NCBI GenBank assembly: GCA_019747905.1
Contig: JAIEQG010000074.1
Span: forward strand, 1-47,305
Direction: 5' to 3'
From: Burkholderiales bacterium
GTDB taxonomy: Bacteria > Pseudomonadota > Gammaproteobacteria > Burkholderiales > Ga0077523
DNA: 47,305 nucleotides
Shown here: one piece after another, positions 33,435 to 42,266 of the stretch
How the letters are laid out: each line of letters starts with the position of its first letter
Position numbering within the stretch: the stretch's first letter is position 1
Notes under the pieces: model-generated
Told to the model about the DNA's origin: nothing
What the model saw: only the letters and a program-made list of their open reading frames with translations
Databases searched by the model: none
Made by a program: the position numbers and the translations under genes

Positions 33435-34187
33435 CTAGTGGACGTCCTTCCAGTATTCCTTCTTGAGAAGGTAGGCGAACACGAACAGGACGCCGAGGAA
33501 CAGCAGCGTGAGGATGCCGATCTGGGCGCGCTGCAGTCGGGCGGGCTCGCCCATGTAGACGAGGTAGTTGACGAGGTCGGCGACGAACGCGTCGTACTGC
33601 TTGGGCGTCATCGAACCCGCCTGGGTCAGCGTGAGTTTCGGCGCAGCGTGGCCGCCGTGCTCGCCTTCGGCGCCGTGCTTTGCTGCTTCGAGATCCTGCA
33701 GGCCCTGAAGCTCCCAAAGCACGTGCGGCATGCCGACGTCGGGAAACGCGATGTTGTTCCAGCCCGTCGGACGCGACTCGTCGCGGTAGTAGGTCCGCAG
33801 GTAGGTGTAGAGCCAGTCCGCCCCGCGGGACCTCGCGATCACCGACAGGTCGGGTGGCTGGGCACCGAACCATTGCTTGGCGTCCTTCGCCTTCATGGCG
33901 ATGGTCATCGGATCACCGACCTTGTCGGACGCGAACATCAGGTTGTCCTTGATCTGTTGATCAGTGAGCCCGAGGTCTGCCAAGCGGTTGTAGCGCATGT
34001 ACTGCGCTGAGTGGCAATTGAGGCAGTAGTTCACGAAGTTGCGCGCTCCGCGCTGGAGCGAGGCGACGTCGTGCTGGTCGATGGGCGCGGTGTCGAGCGC
34101 AACGTGACCACCGGCCGCGAACGCAGCGGTCGGTGCGACGAAGACGAGAACGGCGGCGAGACGACGAACTGAGCGCATGATGGTCAT
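33435..34187 (-). CDS. petC: Cytochrome c1 of the bc1 complex
   Basis: PetC accepts electrons from the Rieske protein and passes them to soluble cytochrome c. From the ATG of MTIMRSVRRLAAVLVF the product has 250 residues with a Sec signal peptide. The single heme c motif is CLNCH near residue 55, followed by YMRYNRL; the Met ligand is probably in the IAFPDVGMPHVLWEL segment. The C-terminal membrane anchor is IGILTLLFLGVLFVFAYLL, ending KKEYWKDVH. The start overlaps the petB stop by 4 bp (ATGA). An internal ATG 9 bp later is also possible. Confidence 0.96.
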   Translation of the reverse strand: MTIMRSVRRLAAVLVFVAPTAAFAAGGHVALDTAPIDQHDVASLQRGARNFVNYCLNCHSAQYMRYNRLADLGLTDQQIKDNLMFASDKVGDPMTIAMKAKDAKQWFGAQPPDLSVIARSRGADWLYTYLRTYYRDESRPTGWNNIAFPDVGMPHVLWELQGLQDLEAAKHGAEGEHGGHAAPKLTLTQAGSMTPKQYDAFVADLVNYLVYMGEPARLQRAQIGILTLLFLGVLFVFAYLLKKEYWKDVH

Positions 34188-35449
34188 CCGGTCACCCGCT
34201 CGGGTTCCGGCTTCTCCTTGTCGGTGGCGGTGTACCAGGGCATCAGGATGAAGAACGCGAAGTAGACGACCGTGAACACGCGCGCGAGGAACGTCGCCAT
34301 TTCGAGCGTGCTGCCCGGGAACTTGCCCAGGAAGTCGGTCGGGTTCATGCCGAGCCACGCCAGGATCACGAAGGAGATCACGAACAGCGTGAGCCAGACC
34401 TTGTACTTCGGCCCGCGGTAGCGGATCGACTTCACCTTGCCGCGATCGAGCCACGGCAACAGGAAGAAGACCATCACGCCCAGCCCCATCACGATGACGC
34501 CCGGGAACTGCGAACCGAGCATCGCCGGGACGGCACGCAACATCGCGTAGTACGGCGTGAAGTACCAGACCGGTGCGATGTGGGGCGGGGTCTTGAGCGG
34601 GTCGGCCGGGATGAAGTTGTTGTACTCGAGGAAGTAGCCGCCCACCTCGGGCATGAAGAAGATGATGATGGAGAACACCATCAGGAAGACCACCACGCCG
34701 ACGATGTCCTTCACCGTGTAGTACGGGTGGAACGCGATGCCGTCCAGCGGGATGCCGGTCTTGGGATCTTTCTTCTTCTTGATCTCGATGCCGTCGGGGT
34801 TGTTGGAGCCCACTTCGTGCAGCGCGATGATGTGCGCCGCGACCAGGCCCAGCAGCACCAGCGGGATCGCGATCACGTGAAAGGCGAAGAAGCGGTTCAG
34901 CGTGGCATCGGACACCACGTAGTCGCCGCGGATCCACACCGACAGCTCCTCCCCGATGAAGGGAACGGCGCTGAAGAGGTTCACGATCACCTGCGCACCC
35001 CAGTAGGACATCTGGCCCCACGGGAGGAGGTAGCCGAAGAACGCTTCGGCCATCAGGCACAGGTAGATCAGCATGCCGAAGATCCACACCAGCTCGCGCG
35101 GCTTGCGGAACGAGCCGTACAGCAGCCCGCGCATCATGTGCAGGTAGACCACGACGAAGAACATCGAGGCGCCGGTGGAGTGGATGTAGCGCACCAGCCA
35201 GCCCGACGGCACGTCGCGCATGATGTACTCGACCGAGGCGAAGGCCTGCGAGGCATCGGGCTTGTAATGCATGGTGAGGAAGATCCCGGACAGGATCTGG
35301 ATCACCAGCACCAGCAGCGCGAGGGAGCCGAAGTAGTACCAGAAGTTGAAGTTCTTCGGCGCGTAGTACTCGGAGAGGTGGGATTTCCAGTTGGAGGTCA
35401 GCGGAAAGCGGTCGTCGATCCACTGGGTGAGCGCGGCGATCTTGCTCAT
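34184..35449 (-). CDS. petB: Cytochrome b of the bc1 complex
   Basis: PetB is the quinol-oxidising, di-heme membrane subunit of ubiquinol-cytochrome c reductase. The product has 421 residues starting MSKIAALTQWIDDRFPLT. The heme ligands fall in helices around VVYLHMMRGLLYGS and FAFHVIAIPLVLLGLVAAH. The Qo-site PEWY equivalent appears as the APVWYFTPYYAMLRA region, preceded by FIPADPLKTPPHI. At least eight transmembrane helices are visible. It overlaps petA and petC by 4 bp at each side (ATGA), consistent with stoichiometric expression. Confidence 0.97.
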   Translation of the reverse strand: MSKIAALTQWIDDRFPLTSNWKSHLSEYYAPKNFNFWYYFGSLALLVLVIQILSGIFLTMHYKPDASQAFASVEYIMRDVPSGWLVRYIHSTGASMFFVVVYLHMMRGLLYGSFRKPRELVWIFGMLIYLCLMAEAFFGYLLPWGQMSYWGAQVIVNLFSAVPFIGEELSVWIRGDYVVSDATLNRFFAFHVIAIPLVLLGLVAAHIIALHEVGSNNPDGIEIKKKKDPKTGIPLDGIAFHPYYTVKDIVGVVVFLMVFSIIIFFMPEVGGYFLEYNNFIPADPLKTPPHIAPVWYFTPYYAMLRAVPAMLGSQFPGVIVMGLGVMVFFLLPWLDRGKVKSIRYRGPKYKVWLTLFVISFVILAWLGMNPTDFLGKFPGSTLEMATFLARVFTVVYFAFFILMPWYTATDKEKPEPERVTG

Positions 35450-36042
35450 GACTTGTCCTGGCCGATGAGGATGCGGGAGTCGGAAAGGAAGGTGTACGGC
35501 GGCACCTTGAGGTTCACCGGTGCCGGCATGCCCTTCAGCACCCGGCCCGCGACGTCGAACTTCGAGCCATGACAGGGGCAGTAGAAGCCGCCGAGCCACT
35601 CGTCACCCAGACCGCTGTCGGCGCCGATCTTGAGCTTCTCCGTCGGCGAACAGCCCAGGTGCGAGCAGATGCCCACCAGGACCAGGTAGTCCGGCTTGAT
35701 GGACCGCGTTTCCTTGTCGACGTAGGCCGGCTGCAGCGGCTGGGACGATTCCGGATCGGCCACGCGGTCGTTCATCTTGGGGATGTTCGCGAGCATCTCG
35801 GGCGTGCGGTGCACGATCCACACGGGCTGGCCGCGCCACTCCACCGTGATCATCATGCCCGGCTCCACCTTGGAGATATCCACCTCCACCGGGGCGCCGG
35901 CGGCCCTGGCCCGGGCGCTCGGGTTCATGCTGCGTACGAAGGGGACGGCGACCGCTACGGCACCGGCACCGCCGACTGCGGCCGTGGCAACGGTCAGGAG
36001 AAAGCGCCGTTTGCTGCCGCTGGGGCTCGAAGAATTGGCCAT
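35446..36042 (-). CDS. petA: Rieske iron-sulfur subunit of the bc1 complex
   Basis: PetA carries the 2Fe-2S cluster that takes electrons from quinol to cytochrome c1. From the ATG of MANSSSPSGSKRRFLLTVA the product has 198 residues. It has a twin-arginine signal anchor (KRRFLL plus a long hydrophobic stretch) as expected for Rieske proteins. Cluster ligands are in CSHLGC and FYCPCHGS, and the loop is closed by the two extra Cys. The ATG is preceded by AAGGATTGCGC; a TTG six bases upstream is the only alternative. It is the first gene of petABC. Confidence 0.97.
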   Translation of the reverse strand: MANSSSPSGSKRRFLLTVATAAVGGAGAVAVAVPFVRSMNPSARARAAGAPVEVDISKVEPGMMITVEWRGQPVWIVHRTPEMLANIPKMNDRVADPESSQPLQPAYVDKETRSIKPDYLVLVGICSHLGCSPTEKLKIGADSGLGDEWLGGFYCPCHGSKFDVAGRVLKGMPAPVNLKVPPYTFLSDSRILIGQDKS

Positions 36043-36074
36043 GCGCAATCCTTGCTCTGCGAAAAAGACGCAGG

Positions 36075-36103
36075 AGTATAGCGGGTGTCGCCGCGGATGT
36101 CTC
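36075..36103 (-). promoter_or_regulatory. Candidate sigma-70 promoter for petABC
   Basis: On the minus strand GAGACA (36103-36098) and TATACT (36080-36075) lie 17 bp apart and match the consensus at four and five of six positions. Transcription would start near 36068, giving a leader of about 25 nt before petA. Confidence 0.5.
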
Positions 36104-36214
36104 GATATTCGAGGCTAAGCCACTGAGTGATTGGACAAATAAAGACCCTACTCGGTAACGTCCAAGGTAGCCTCGGCGCTCGTTCGGCGGCGGAGATCGT
36201 GCGGCGCAGCATGC

Positions 36215-36291
36215 CAGCCCCCCCGCAAGGTGGGGGCCAGCAATGCACTCCTTCCCCCGCGCGCAGCGTGGGGGAAGGTTGGGATGGGGGC
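36215..36291 (+). repeat. GC-rich intergenic element, type B, copy 3
   Basis: A small hairpin, CCCCCCC-GCAAGG-TGGGGG, is followed by the type B core at 36251-36290 (CTTCCCCC, GCGCGCAGCG, TGGGGGAAG, GTTGGGATGGGGG). It lies in the 450-bp gap between petA and the OsmC-like gene. Apart from it, the petA promoter and a TAGAAT box at 36454-36459, I see nothing in that gap. Confidence 0.75.
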
Positions 36292-36490
36292 AGCGCGATG
36301 TAAGCCACCCGGCCCACGCCCGCCTGCGGGTCGCATCCCTCGAGGGGGCCCCTGCTCAATCCTCCGGCGTGCCCCTCGCCAGATGGGGATCCGCCCGCCG
36401 AAGCGATCATCAGGGCGGCGATCTCCTGTGCGCCGGGACGGCGGCGTGGACGCTAGAATCCGCCTCCTCCCCGCCCCCGGAACCCTCCCC

Positions 36491-36931
36491 ATGAAAGTCC
36501 GCATCAAATGGCTGGAAGGCGTCGCCTTCGTCGCCGAAACGGAAACCAGCCATGCCTTCGTGATGGACGGCTCGCCGGAAGGCGGCGGCCGCAACCTGGG
36601 CCCGCGCCCGATGGAGACCGTGCTGGCCGGGACCGGTGGCTGCACCGCCTACGACGTGGTCACCATCCTGCGCAAGGCGCGTCAGGAAGTGACCGACGTC
36701 GCCGTCGAAATGGATGCCGATCGCGCCACCACCGACCCCAAGGTGTTCACCCGCATCCACATGCACTTCGTCGTGAAGGGGCACAACGTCAAGCGCGATG
36801 CGGTGGAACGCGCGATCAAGATGTCGGCGGAAAAGTACTGCTCCGCCACGGCGATGCTCGCCAAGACCGCCGAGGTGACCCACGACTTCGAGATCGTCGA
36901 AGTCGGCAACGCGACCGAAGCCGCTTCGTAG
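36491..36931 (+). CDS. OsmC family protein
   Basis: OsmC/Ohr-fold proteins are cytosolic thiol peroxidases active on organic hydroperoxides. The product has 146 residues starting MKVRIKWLEGVAFVAET. The first peroxidatic Cys lies in ETVLAGTGGCTAYDVV and the second in AEKYCSATAMLAKTAEV, the two-Cys arrangement of the YhfA-like subgroup. YhfA-type members are less well characterised than Ohr, so a general redox role is all that can be claimed. The gene converges with coq7, and the two stops abut without a gap. Confidence 0.92.
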   Translation: MKVRIKWLEGVAFVAETETSHAFVMDGSPEGGGRNLGPRPMETVLAGTGGCTAYDVVTILRKARQEVTDVAVEMDADRATTDPKVFTRIHMHFVVKGHNVKRDAVERAIKMSAEKYCSATAMLAKTAEVTHDFEIVEVGNATEAAS

Positions 36932-37558
36932 CTATAAGTAGTAAGTCGATCCCGTCATGACTCGCGATGCGAGCTTCATCGCGAGTTTCACCGGCGGCGG
37001 CAGTTCCGCACCGCCATGGGCGGTGGCCGTGCGGGCGTGTGCCGCTTCGTCCTCGCGCATCTGTGCCACGACCGCTCGGCTTTTCGCATCGGCTTCGGGC
37101 AACTGCTCGAGATGACCTTCGAGATGGCCTTCCACCTGCCGCTCGGTTTCGGCCAGGAACCCCAGGTTCCAGCGATCACCGGCGAGGCCTGACAGCGCGC
37201 CCAGCGTGAACGCGCCGAAGTAGAACAGCGGATCGAGCCGGCTGGTGCGCCCGCCGAGCGCCTCGATGCGCGAGCGGGTCCAGGCGAGATGGTCGGTTTC
37301 CTCGTCGGCAGCCTTCGCGAGTACGGTCTCGATGTCGGGGTCGCGTGCGGTGAGCATCTGCCCTTGGTACAGGGCCTGGGCGCAAACCTCGCCGGTGTGG
37401 TTCACGCGCATCAAGGCAGCCGCGTGGCGGCGCTCTTCGGGCGCGAGTTCCGCCTCAGCTTGTTCGGTCGCCGGCTCCGGTCGAGCGGCACGCGGCGGCA
37501 CGAACAGGGTTCTCAGGTCCCGGTCGAAGCTCACGATCAGCCGGTCGACTGGATGCAT
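36932..37558 (-). CDS. coq7: Demethoxyubiquinol hydroxylase Coq7
   Basis: Coq7 is a di-iron hydroxylase acting late in ubiquinone biosynthesis. The product has 208 residues. The carboxylate/His ligands of the ferritin-like four-helix bundle are visible in [50 protein letters not shown] and [11 protein letters not shown] (ExxH repeats). It supplies quinone for the bc1 complex encoded just upstream. Three tandem type A repeats separate it from tusA. Confidence 0.95.
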   Translation of the reverse strand: MHPVDRLIVSFDRDLRTLFVPPRAARPEPATEQAEAELAPEERRHAAALMRVNHTGEVCAQALYQGQMLTARDPDIETVLAKAADEETDHLAWTRSRIEALGGRTSRLDPLFYFGAFTLGALSGLAGDRWNLGFLAETERQVEGHLEGHLEQLPEADAKSRAVVAQMREDEAAHARTATAHGGAELPPPVKLAMKLASRVMTGSTYYL

Positions 37559-37561
37559 GTC

Positions 37562-37794
37562 AGCCCGCGCCGGGCCGTCCCAAGCGGGCTGGCCCCCTTG
37601 GGGGGAAGGGCCGCAGGCCCATCGGGGGGGAGGTCACCTCAGCCCGCGCCGGGCCGCCCCAAGCGGGCTGGCCCCCTTGGGGGGAAGGGCCGCAGGCACA
37701 TCGGGGGGGAGGTCACCTCAGCCCGCGCCGGGCCGTCCCAAGCGGGCTGGCCCCTTAGGGGGGAGGGGCCGCAGGCCCATCGGGGGGAAAGTCA
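37562..37794 (-). repeat. Type A element, three tandem 79-bp copies
   Basis: Units begin at 37562, 37641 and 37720; the first two are exactly 79 bp. On the minus strand they read GGTGACCTCCCCCCCGATG and then the same core as the 73-bp copies at 18.5 kb, from which they differ by few bases over most of the length. The array starts at the tusA stop and runs to the coq7 start. Confidence 0.92.
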
Positions 37795-38031
37795 TTTTTT
37801 GCGCAGCAGGAAATGGAACTCGCCGCCGGACTCCGACGCGGCGAGGAGGTCGTTGCCGGTCTGACGCGAGAAAGCCTGGAAGTCGCGCACCGAGCCAGGG
37901 TCGGTCGCCATGATCCTCAGCACCTTGCCGGAGGTCATGCCGTTCAGGACCTTCTTGGTCCGCAGGATGGGCAGCGGACAATTGAGTCCGCGTGCGTCGA
38001 GTTCGAAATCGTGGGCGATTGCAGTAGACAT
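37792..38031 (-). CDS. tusA: Sulfur carrier protein, TusA family
   Basis: TusA-type proteins carry a persulfide sulfur on a conserved Cys for tRNA thiolation, or, in sulfur oxidisers, as a cytoplasmic sulfur shuttle. The product has 79 residues. The active Cys is in LDARGLNCPLPILRTKK, followed by GKVLRIMATDPGSVRDF, the usual pattern. It lies 8 bp downstream of a rhodanese gene and in the same apparent operon as a kinase. That partnership (rhodanese plus TusA) is also seen in sulfur-oxidising bacteria, which fits the sox genes 4 kb away. The symbol is by family; the exact role may differ from E. coli TusA. Confidence 0.9.
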   Translation of the reverse strand: MSTAIAHDFELDARGLNCPLPILRTKKVLNGMTSGKVLRIMATDPGSVRDFQAFSRQTGNDLLAASESGGEFHFLLRKK

Positions 38032-38039
38032 GTTCGGTT

Positions 38040-38366
38040 CTATGGTTCCAGCTCGGCGAGGGGTTCGCCCTCGCGCACCCAGGCGGTGACGCCGCCCTGA
38101 AGATTGTGCACCCGCTCGTAGCCTTGCGCTGCGAGAAAGCCTGCCGCCTGGCGCGAGCGGCCGCCCGATTGGCACACCATCACCAGCGCCGCGTCGCGCG
38201 GCAACTCGCCGGCGCGCTCGGGCAAGGTCTGGAGCACGATGTGGCGCGACCCCGGGATCACCCCGCGGGCGACTTCCGCATCCGTGCGCACGTCCACGAT
38301 CACCACCGGCTCGGCTGCACTCAAGGTCTTGAACTCGGCCACCGAGATGTCGGCGAAATCGCTCAT
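38040..38366 (-). CDS. Rhodanese-like sulfurtransferase
   Basis: This is a single-domain rhodanese of 108 residues. It starts MSDFADISVAEFKTL and has VVIVDVRTDAEVARGVIPG, with the CH2A-type segment. The catalytic Cys lies in VMVCQSGGRSRQAA, followed by NLQGGVTAW. The active-site loop CQSGGRS is typical of small thiosulfate/persulfide sulfurtransferases. The start codon overlaps the kinase stop (ATGA) and tusA follows after 8 bp. It is probably a sulfur donor to TusA. Confidence 0.93.
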   Translation of the reverse strand: MSDFADISVAEFKTLSAAEPVVIVDVRTDAEVARGVIPGSRHIVLQTLPERAGELPRDAALVMVCQSGGRSRQAAGFLAAQGYERVHNLQGGVTAWVREGEPLAELEP

Positions 38367-39658
38367 CGCACGCCGACGTTGCGGTCCAGCAGCAGTTGCG
38401 ACACGCGGATGTTCGCCGATTCCAGGCGGGTCACCAGCAGTTCGAGGAAGGCTGCGTTGAAGCGGCTGCGGCACGACTCGGTCGATTGCGACAGGGCTTC
38501 GTCGGCGATCTCGATCATCGTGATGTCGGTCACCGCGGCGACCGTGGCGGAGCGATGGAAGTCCTTGGTGCCGAGGTAGCTCATCTCGCCGAAGCACTCG
38601 CCCGCCTTCAGCACGTTGAGCAGCTTGTCGTTCTTGGTCACGCGCACCTCCCCCGCGGCCAGGATGAAGAACGAGCGGCCGTCCTCGCCCTCGCGGATCA
38701 CGGTGGTGCCGGCCGGGTGGCGCGACCAGGTGGAGATGCGCACCACCTGCCACAGGTCCACGTCGCTGAACTCGCGGAAGAAGGCGAGCCCGCGCAACGT
38801 GTTGAACTTCTCGGTCTCCGGCACGGCCTCGGCCGTGTTCTGCAAGTCGACGAAGGTGCTCGCGAGGTCGGCCGAGAATTCCGCCCAGCTCTGGTAGCGC
38901 TTCTCGAGGCTCTTCTGCAGCGACTTCTTGGCGATCACGTCGACGGCGTTCGGAATGTCGGGCCGATGCATCGACGGCGGCGGCGGATCGACGTTGATGA
39001 TCTGGTAGACCATGCTGAAGTTGTTGGTCGCCTTGAACGGCAGCCGGCCGGTCAGCATCTGGTACATCACCACGCCGAGGGAAAAGATGTCGGTCTGGTG
39101 GTTCAACTGCTGGTCGCGCACCTGCTCGGGGGACATGTAGGCGGGCGATCCGACGCCGGTCACCTGCGTCGTCTCGGAGGCTAGCGAGAGCGCGGCGCCG
39201 AAGTCGGAAATCTTGATGTCGCTGCCGCCGGTCATCAGGATGTTCGCCGGCTTGATGTCGCGGTGAATGATGCCGTGGCGGTGGGCGAAATCGAGCGCCT
39301 TGCTGCACTTGAAGATGATTTCGATGATGCGGGCCACCGGCAGCAGTGCGTCGACGCGGCAGAACTGCTCCAGCGTGCCGCCTTCGACGTACTCCATCAC
39401 GATGTAGCTGCCCTCGTCGTTGGCCTCGGCGTCGAAGATGGCGACGATGTGCGGATGCTGCAGCTTGCCCGCGAGCGAAGCCTCGGTCAGGAACAGCTTC
39501 TGGAAGCGCTTGCCGTGCTCCTTGTCGCCCAGGGCCTCCTGCTTCACCAGCTTGACGGCGACCTGGCGCGCGGCGAACGGATCGTTCGCAAGGTAGACGG
39601 CGCTGGTCGCGCCCTTGCCCAGTTCCTTCAGGATCTCGTACTTCCCGATCTTCTGCAT
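38363..39658 (-). CDS. Ser/Thr protein kinase with C-terminal cyclic-nucleotide-binding domain (RD type)
   Basis: From ATG 39656-39658 (MQKIGKYEILKELGKGATS) the product has 431 residues. A GTG 30 bp upstream is an alternative start. The kinase domain has LGKGATSAVYLA, the VAVKLVK lysine, the RD loop HGIIHRDIKPANILM, SDFGAA and SPAYMSPEQ. The C-terminal cNMP domain has GTTVIREGEDGRSFFI and the cassette FGEMSYLGTKDFHRSATV. Architecture and sequence match the protein at 22864-24174, so the two are paralogues. The stop overlaps the rhodanese start, so kinase-rhodanese-tusA is probably one transcript. Substrate and ligand are unknown. Confidence 0.93.
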   Translation of the reverse strand: MQKIGKYEILKELGKGATSAVYLANDPFAARQVAVKLVKQEALGDKEHGKRFQKLFLTEASLAGKLQHPHIVAIFDAEANDEGSYIVMEYVEGGTLEQFCRVDALLPVARIIEIIFKCSKALDFAHRHGIIHRDIKPANILMTGGSDIKISDFGAALSLASETTQVTGVGSPAYMSPEQVRDQQLNHQTDIFSLGVVMYQMLTGRLPFKATNNFSMVYQIINVDPPPPSMHRPDIPNAVDVIAKKSLQKSLEKRYQSWAEFSADLASTFVDLQNTAEAVPETEKFNTLRGLAFFREFSDVDLWQVVRISTWSRHPAGTTVIREGEDGRSFFILAAGEVRVTKNDKLLNVLKAGECFGEMSYLGTKDFHRSATVAAVTDITMIEIADEALSQSTESCRSRFNAAFLELLVTRLESANIRVSQLLLDRNVGVR

Positions 39659-39855
39659 GGAATGCGCGCACCGACGCGCTGACTTCACGACAAAACGTCC
39701 GGATTCTAGCGAATTTATGCGGTTGCACCACGTCTGCGCGGGGTGCCCGATCAGCGTTATCGGCCCGAATCCGGGGGTTCTGAACCACCTGCGGCCGCCC
39801 GAAGGGCGCTCGAGCCCGACGGGAGCAGCGAACGCCGCGCGCGATGGGGGTTACG

Positions 39856-41280
39856 CTATTTCTCCTGCCTGGCGACGACCGCCCGCAGCTCGCGCAGGCG
39901 CGCCTCGATGCTGGAATTCTCGTAGAAGTCGCCGTTGCTCGTGCGTTGCGCCTGCTGGAGCTGCTCGATGGCCGCCTGGACATTGCCGACGGACAGAAAG
40001 GCCTCGGCGAGCGACTTGTGCTTCAGCATGGTCTTGCCCTGGGCCTCGTAGGCCTTGGCCTGCAGTTCGTAGAGCTTGCCGTCGTTCTGGTCCTTGAGCA
40101 GCTGATCGTCCAGGGCATTGAGCGCGTCGGCCGGCCGCCCGGCGCCGATCAGCGCCTCGGCATAGTCGTAGCCGAGCGAGCGGCTGCCGGGGAAAGTCCT
40201 GACGCCGTCGGCGAAGATCTTCACCGCCCCTTCCTTGTCCTTCTGCGCGAGCTTCAACCGCCCCTCCAGACCCGTGATCATCGCGTTGGGCGGCGCAATC
40301 TTGCGCAGTGCCACGATTTCGGTGGCGGCGCGCTTCACGTTCTCGGACCGCAGGAGAGCCAGCACCAGCCCGTAGCGCACCCCGATCTCGCTGTTGAACT
40401 TGCGGTCGGCGAGCTGCTCCTCGAAGAACGTGATGGCGTCGCGCGGGTCGCCGATGGTCGCGCGCAGCTTGGCGCGGACCAGGTGGAAGTCGAGCTGGTC
40501 CGGCACCTGCCGGTAGGGCAGGTTCATGGTGCGGTTCTGGACGTCGGCGATCCGTTCGTAGGTGATCGGGTGCGTGCGCATGTACGACGGCACCGTGTTC
40601 GAATCGAGAATGCGCGTCGCGCGCTGCAACCGGTCGAGAAACACGGGCATGGCGTGCGGATCGAAGCCGGAGCGCTCGACGATCTGCAAGCCCACGCGGT
40701 CGGCCTCGCGTTCGTTGTCGCGCGTGAACGCGAGCCGGCTGTTGAGCGCCTGCGCCTGCGCGGCGGCGATGGCGCCCGCAGCCGCCTGCGGATTCGAGCG
40801 TGCCGCGAGAATGGCGATGGCGATCGCCGCGAGCGAGGTCATGCCGGCGCGTTGCTGTTGCGCCACCATGCGCGCGATGTGGCGCTGGGTGACGTGCGCG
40901 ATTTCGTGGCCCAGCACGCCCACCAGTTCCGACTCGGTCTGCGCCGTCAGCAGCAGGCCGGAATGCACCCCGATGTAGCCGCCCGGCAATGCGAAGGCAT
41001 TGACCGAGTTGTCCTTCAACGCGAAGAAATGGAAATCCATGCGCGTGTCGGGGCTGACCGACACCAGCCGGTAGCCGACCCGCTGCAGGTAGTCGGACAC
41101 GTCCGCATCGTCGAGATAGCTGGGCGTCGCGCGGATCTGCCGCATGATGCCGTAGCCGATCGCACGTTCCTGGCCGATCGAGAGCGCCGCCTCGGATGCG
41201 TCTCCGAGTTCGGGCAGATCGTTTGCCTGCGCGGGAATCAGCAGGCAGAACGCGAGCAGAACGACGACGAGCGCGCGCAT
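39856..41280 (-). CDS. M48 family metalloprotease with TPR region, BepA-like
   Basis: This periplasmic zinc protease and chaperone is involved in outer-membrane protein (LptD/BAM) quality control in E. coli (BepA). The product has 474 residues with a signal peptide (MRALVVVLLAFCLLIPAQA). The zinc motif is ELVGVLGHEIAHVTQRH near residue 125, and a third ligand Glu is likely in DNEREADRVG. Residues about 290-460 form TPR-like helical pairs (GRLKLAQKDKEGAVKIF, YAEALIGAGRPADALNAL). It diverges from moaC with 79 bp between starts. Confidence 0.92.
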   Translation of the reverse strand: MRALVVVLLAFCLLIPAQANDLPELGDASEAALSIGQERAIGYGIMRQIRATPSYLDDADVSDYLQRVGYRLVSVSPDTRMDFHFFALKDNSVNAFALPGGYIGVHSGLLLTAQTESELVGVLGHEIAHVTQRHIARMVAQQQRAGMTSLAAIAIAILAARSNPQAAAGAIAAAQAQALNSRLAFTRDNEREADRVGLQIVERSGFDPHAMPVFLDRLQRATRILDSNTVPSYMRTHPITYERIADVQNRTMNLPYRQVPDQLDFHLVRAKLRATIGDPRDAITFFEEQLADRKFNSEIGVRYGLVLALLRSENVKRAATEIVALRKIAPPNAMITGLEGRLKLAQKDKEGAVKIFADGVRTFPGSRSLGYDYAEALIGAGRPADALNALDDQLLKDQNDGKLYELQAKAYEAQGKTMLKHKSLAEAFLSVGNVQAAIEQLQQAQRTSNGDFYENSSIEARLRELRAVVARQEK

Positions 41281-41359
41281 GACGATGCTATGATAGCTGC
41301 GATCCGCTCAAGTTCGTCCCGCGCAGCGCCAAGCACCTGCCGGAACCACTCCCGCTCTT

Positions 41360-41839
41360 GTGAATCCGCTCACCCATTTCGATGCGCAGGGCCAGGCCCA
41401 CATGGTCGACGTGGGCGCGAAGGCCGAGACGCAGCGCGTCGCGGTCGCGACCGGGCGCATCTCGATGCTGCCCGCCACGCTCGCCCTGATCGTCGAGGGC
41501 ACGGCCGCCAAGGGCGACGTGCTGGGCGTTGCCCGCATCGCCGCCATCCAGGGTGCCAAGCGCACCTCGGAACTGGTGCCGCTGTGCCATCCGATCGGCC
41601 TCACGCGGGTCGGGGTGGAGTTCGACGTCGATCGCGCAGCGTCGACAGTCACTTGCACTGCAACCGCGGAGTGCTTCGGCCGTACCGGCGTGGAAATGGA
41701 AGCACTCACCGCAGTCAGCGTGGGCCTGCTGACCGTCTACGACATGTGCAAGGCCGTGGATCGCGGCATGCGCATCGAGGCCGTGCGGTTGCTCGAGAAA
41801 CACGGCGGCAAATCCGGCCACTGGCGCGCGCCGGCCTGA
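41360..41839 (+). CDS. moaC: Cyclic pyranopterin monophosphate synthase MoaC
   Basis: MoaC acts after MoaA in molybdenum cofactor biosynthesis. The product has 159 residues from GTG 41360 ([19 protein letters not shown]). Conserved motifs are [58 protein letters not shown] and [12 protein letters not shown]. All are characteristic. Mo cofactor is needed by SoxCD-type sulfur dehydrogenases, which would fit the nearby sox genes. However, moaC is a housekeeping gene and the link may be coincidental. Confidence 0.96.
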   Translation: MNPLTHFDAQGQAHMVDVGAKAETQRVAVATGRISMLPATLALIVEGTAAKGDVLGVARIAAIQGAKRTSELVPLCHPIGLTRVGVEFDVDRAASTVTCTATAECFGRTGVEMEALTAVSVGLLTVYDMCKAVDRGMRIEAVRLLEKHGGKSGHWRAPA

Positions 41840-41915
41840 CCGGCTCGCCGTGCGAACGGTTCGCGGGATCGGCAGTCGTAACCGGTATCGCCTCGGCCCG
41901 GAACGGGACACCCGC

Positions 41916-42266
41916 TTGACGATCCGTACTCGAATCCCCATGTTCGTCGCATGGGTTGCTGTGGCCGCCACGAGCAGCGCTGCGGCGGCCGACCTGCCGG
42001 GTCGAGCCATCGCGCACGACCAGGAAAAGGGCAACTGCCTCGCCTGTCATCGCATGCCGGCCGATCCTGGGGCGGAGACGGGTGCCACCCTGGGTCCGCC
42101 GCTGGCGGACATCAAGCGCCGCTATCCCGACCGTGCGGCACTTCGCGCGCAAATTTGGGACGCAAGTGTCAAGAATCCCGCGACCATCATGCCGCCCTAT
42201 GGTCGACACCGCATCCTGAGCGAAGCCGAAATCGATCTCGTGACCGAGTACATCCATGGACTTTGA
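41916..42266 (+). CDS. soxX: Sulfur oxidation cytochrome c SoxX
   Basis: SoxX is the single-heme subunit of the periplasmic SoxXA complex that attaches thiosulfate to SoxYZ. The product has 116 residues from TTG 41916, which gives a charged n-region (MTIRTRIPMFVAWVAVAATS) for the signal peptide. ATG 41940 would remove the positive charges. The heme motif is GNCLACHRM, and the Met ligand is probably in NPATIMPPYGRHRILSEAEI, a typical SoxX ending. The 3' end overlaps soxY by 11 bp. Confidence 0.92.
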   Translation: MTIRTRIPMFVAWVAVAATSSAAAADLPGRAIAHDQEKGNCLACHRMPADPGAETGATLGPPLADIKRRYPDRAALRAQIWDASVKNPATIMPPYGRHRILSEAEIDLVTEYIHGL

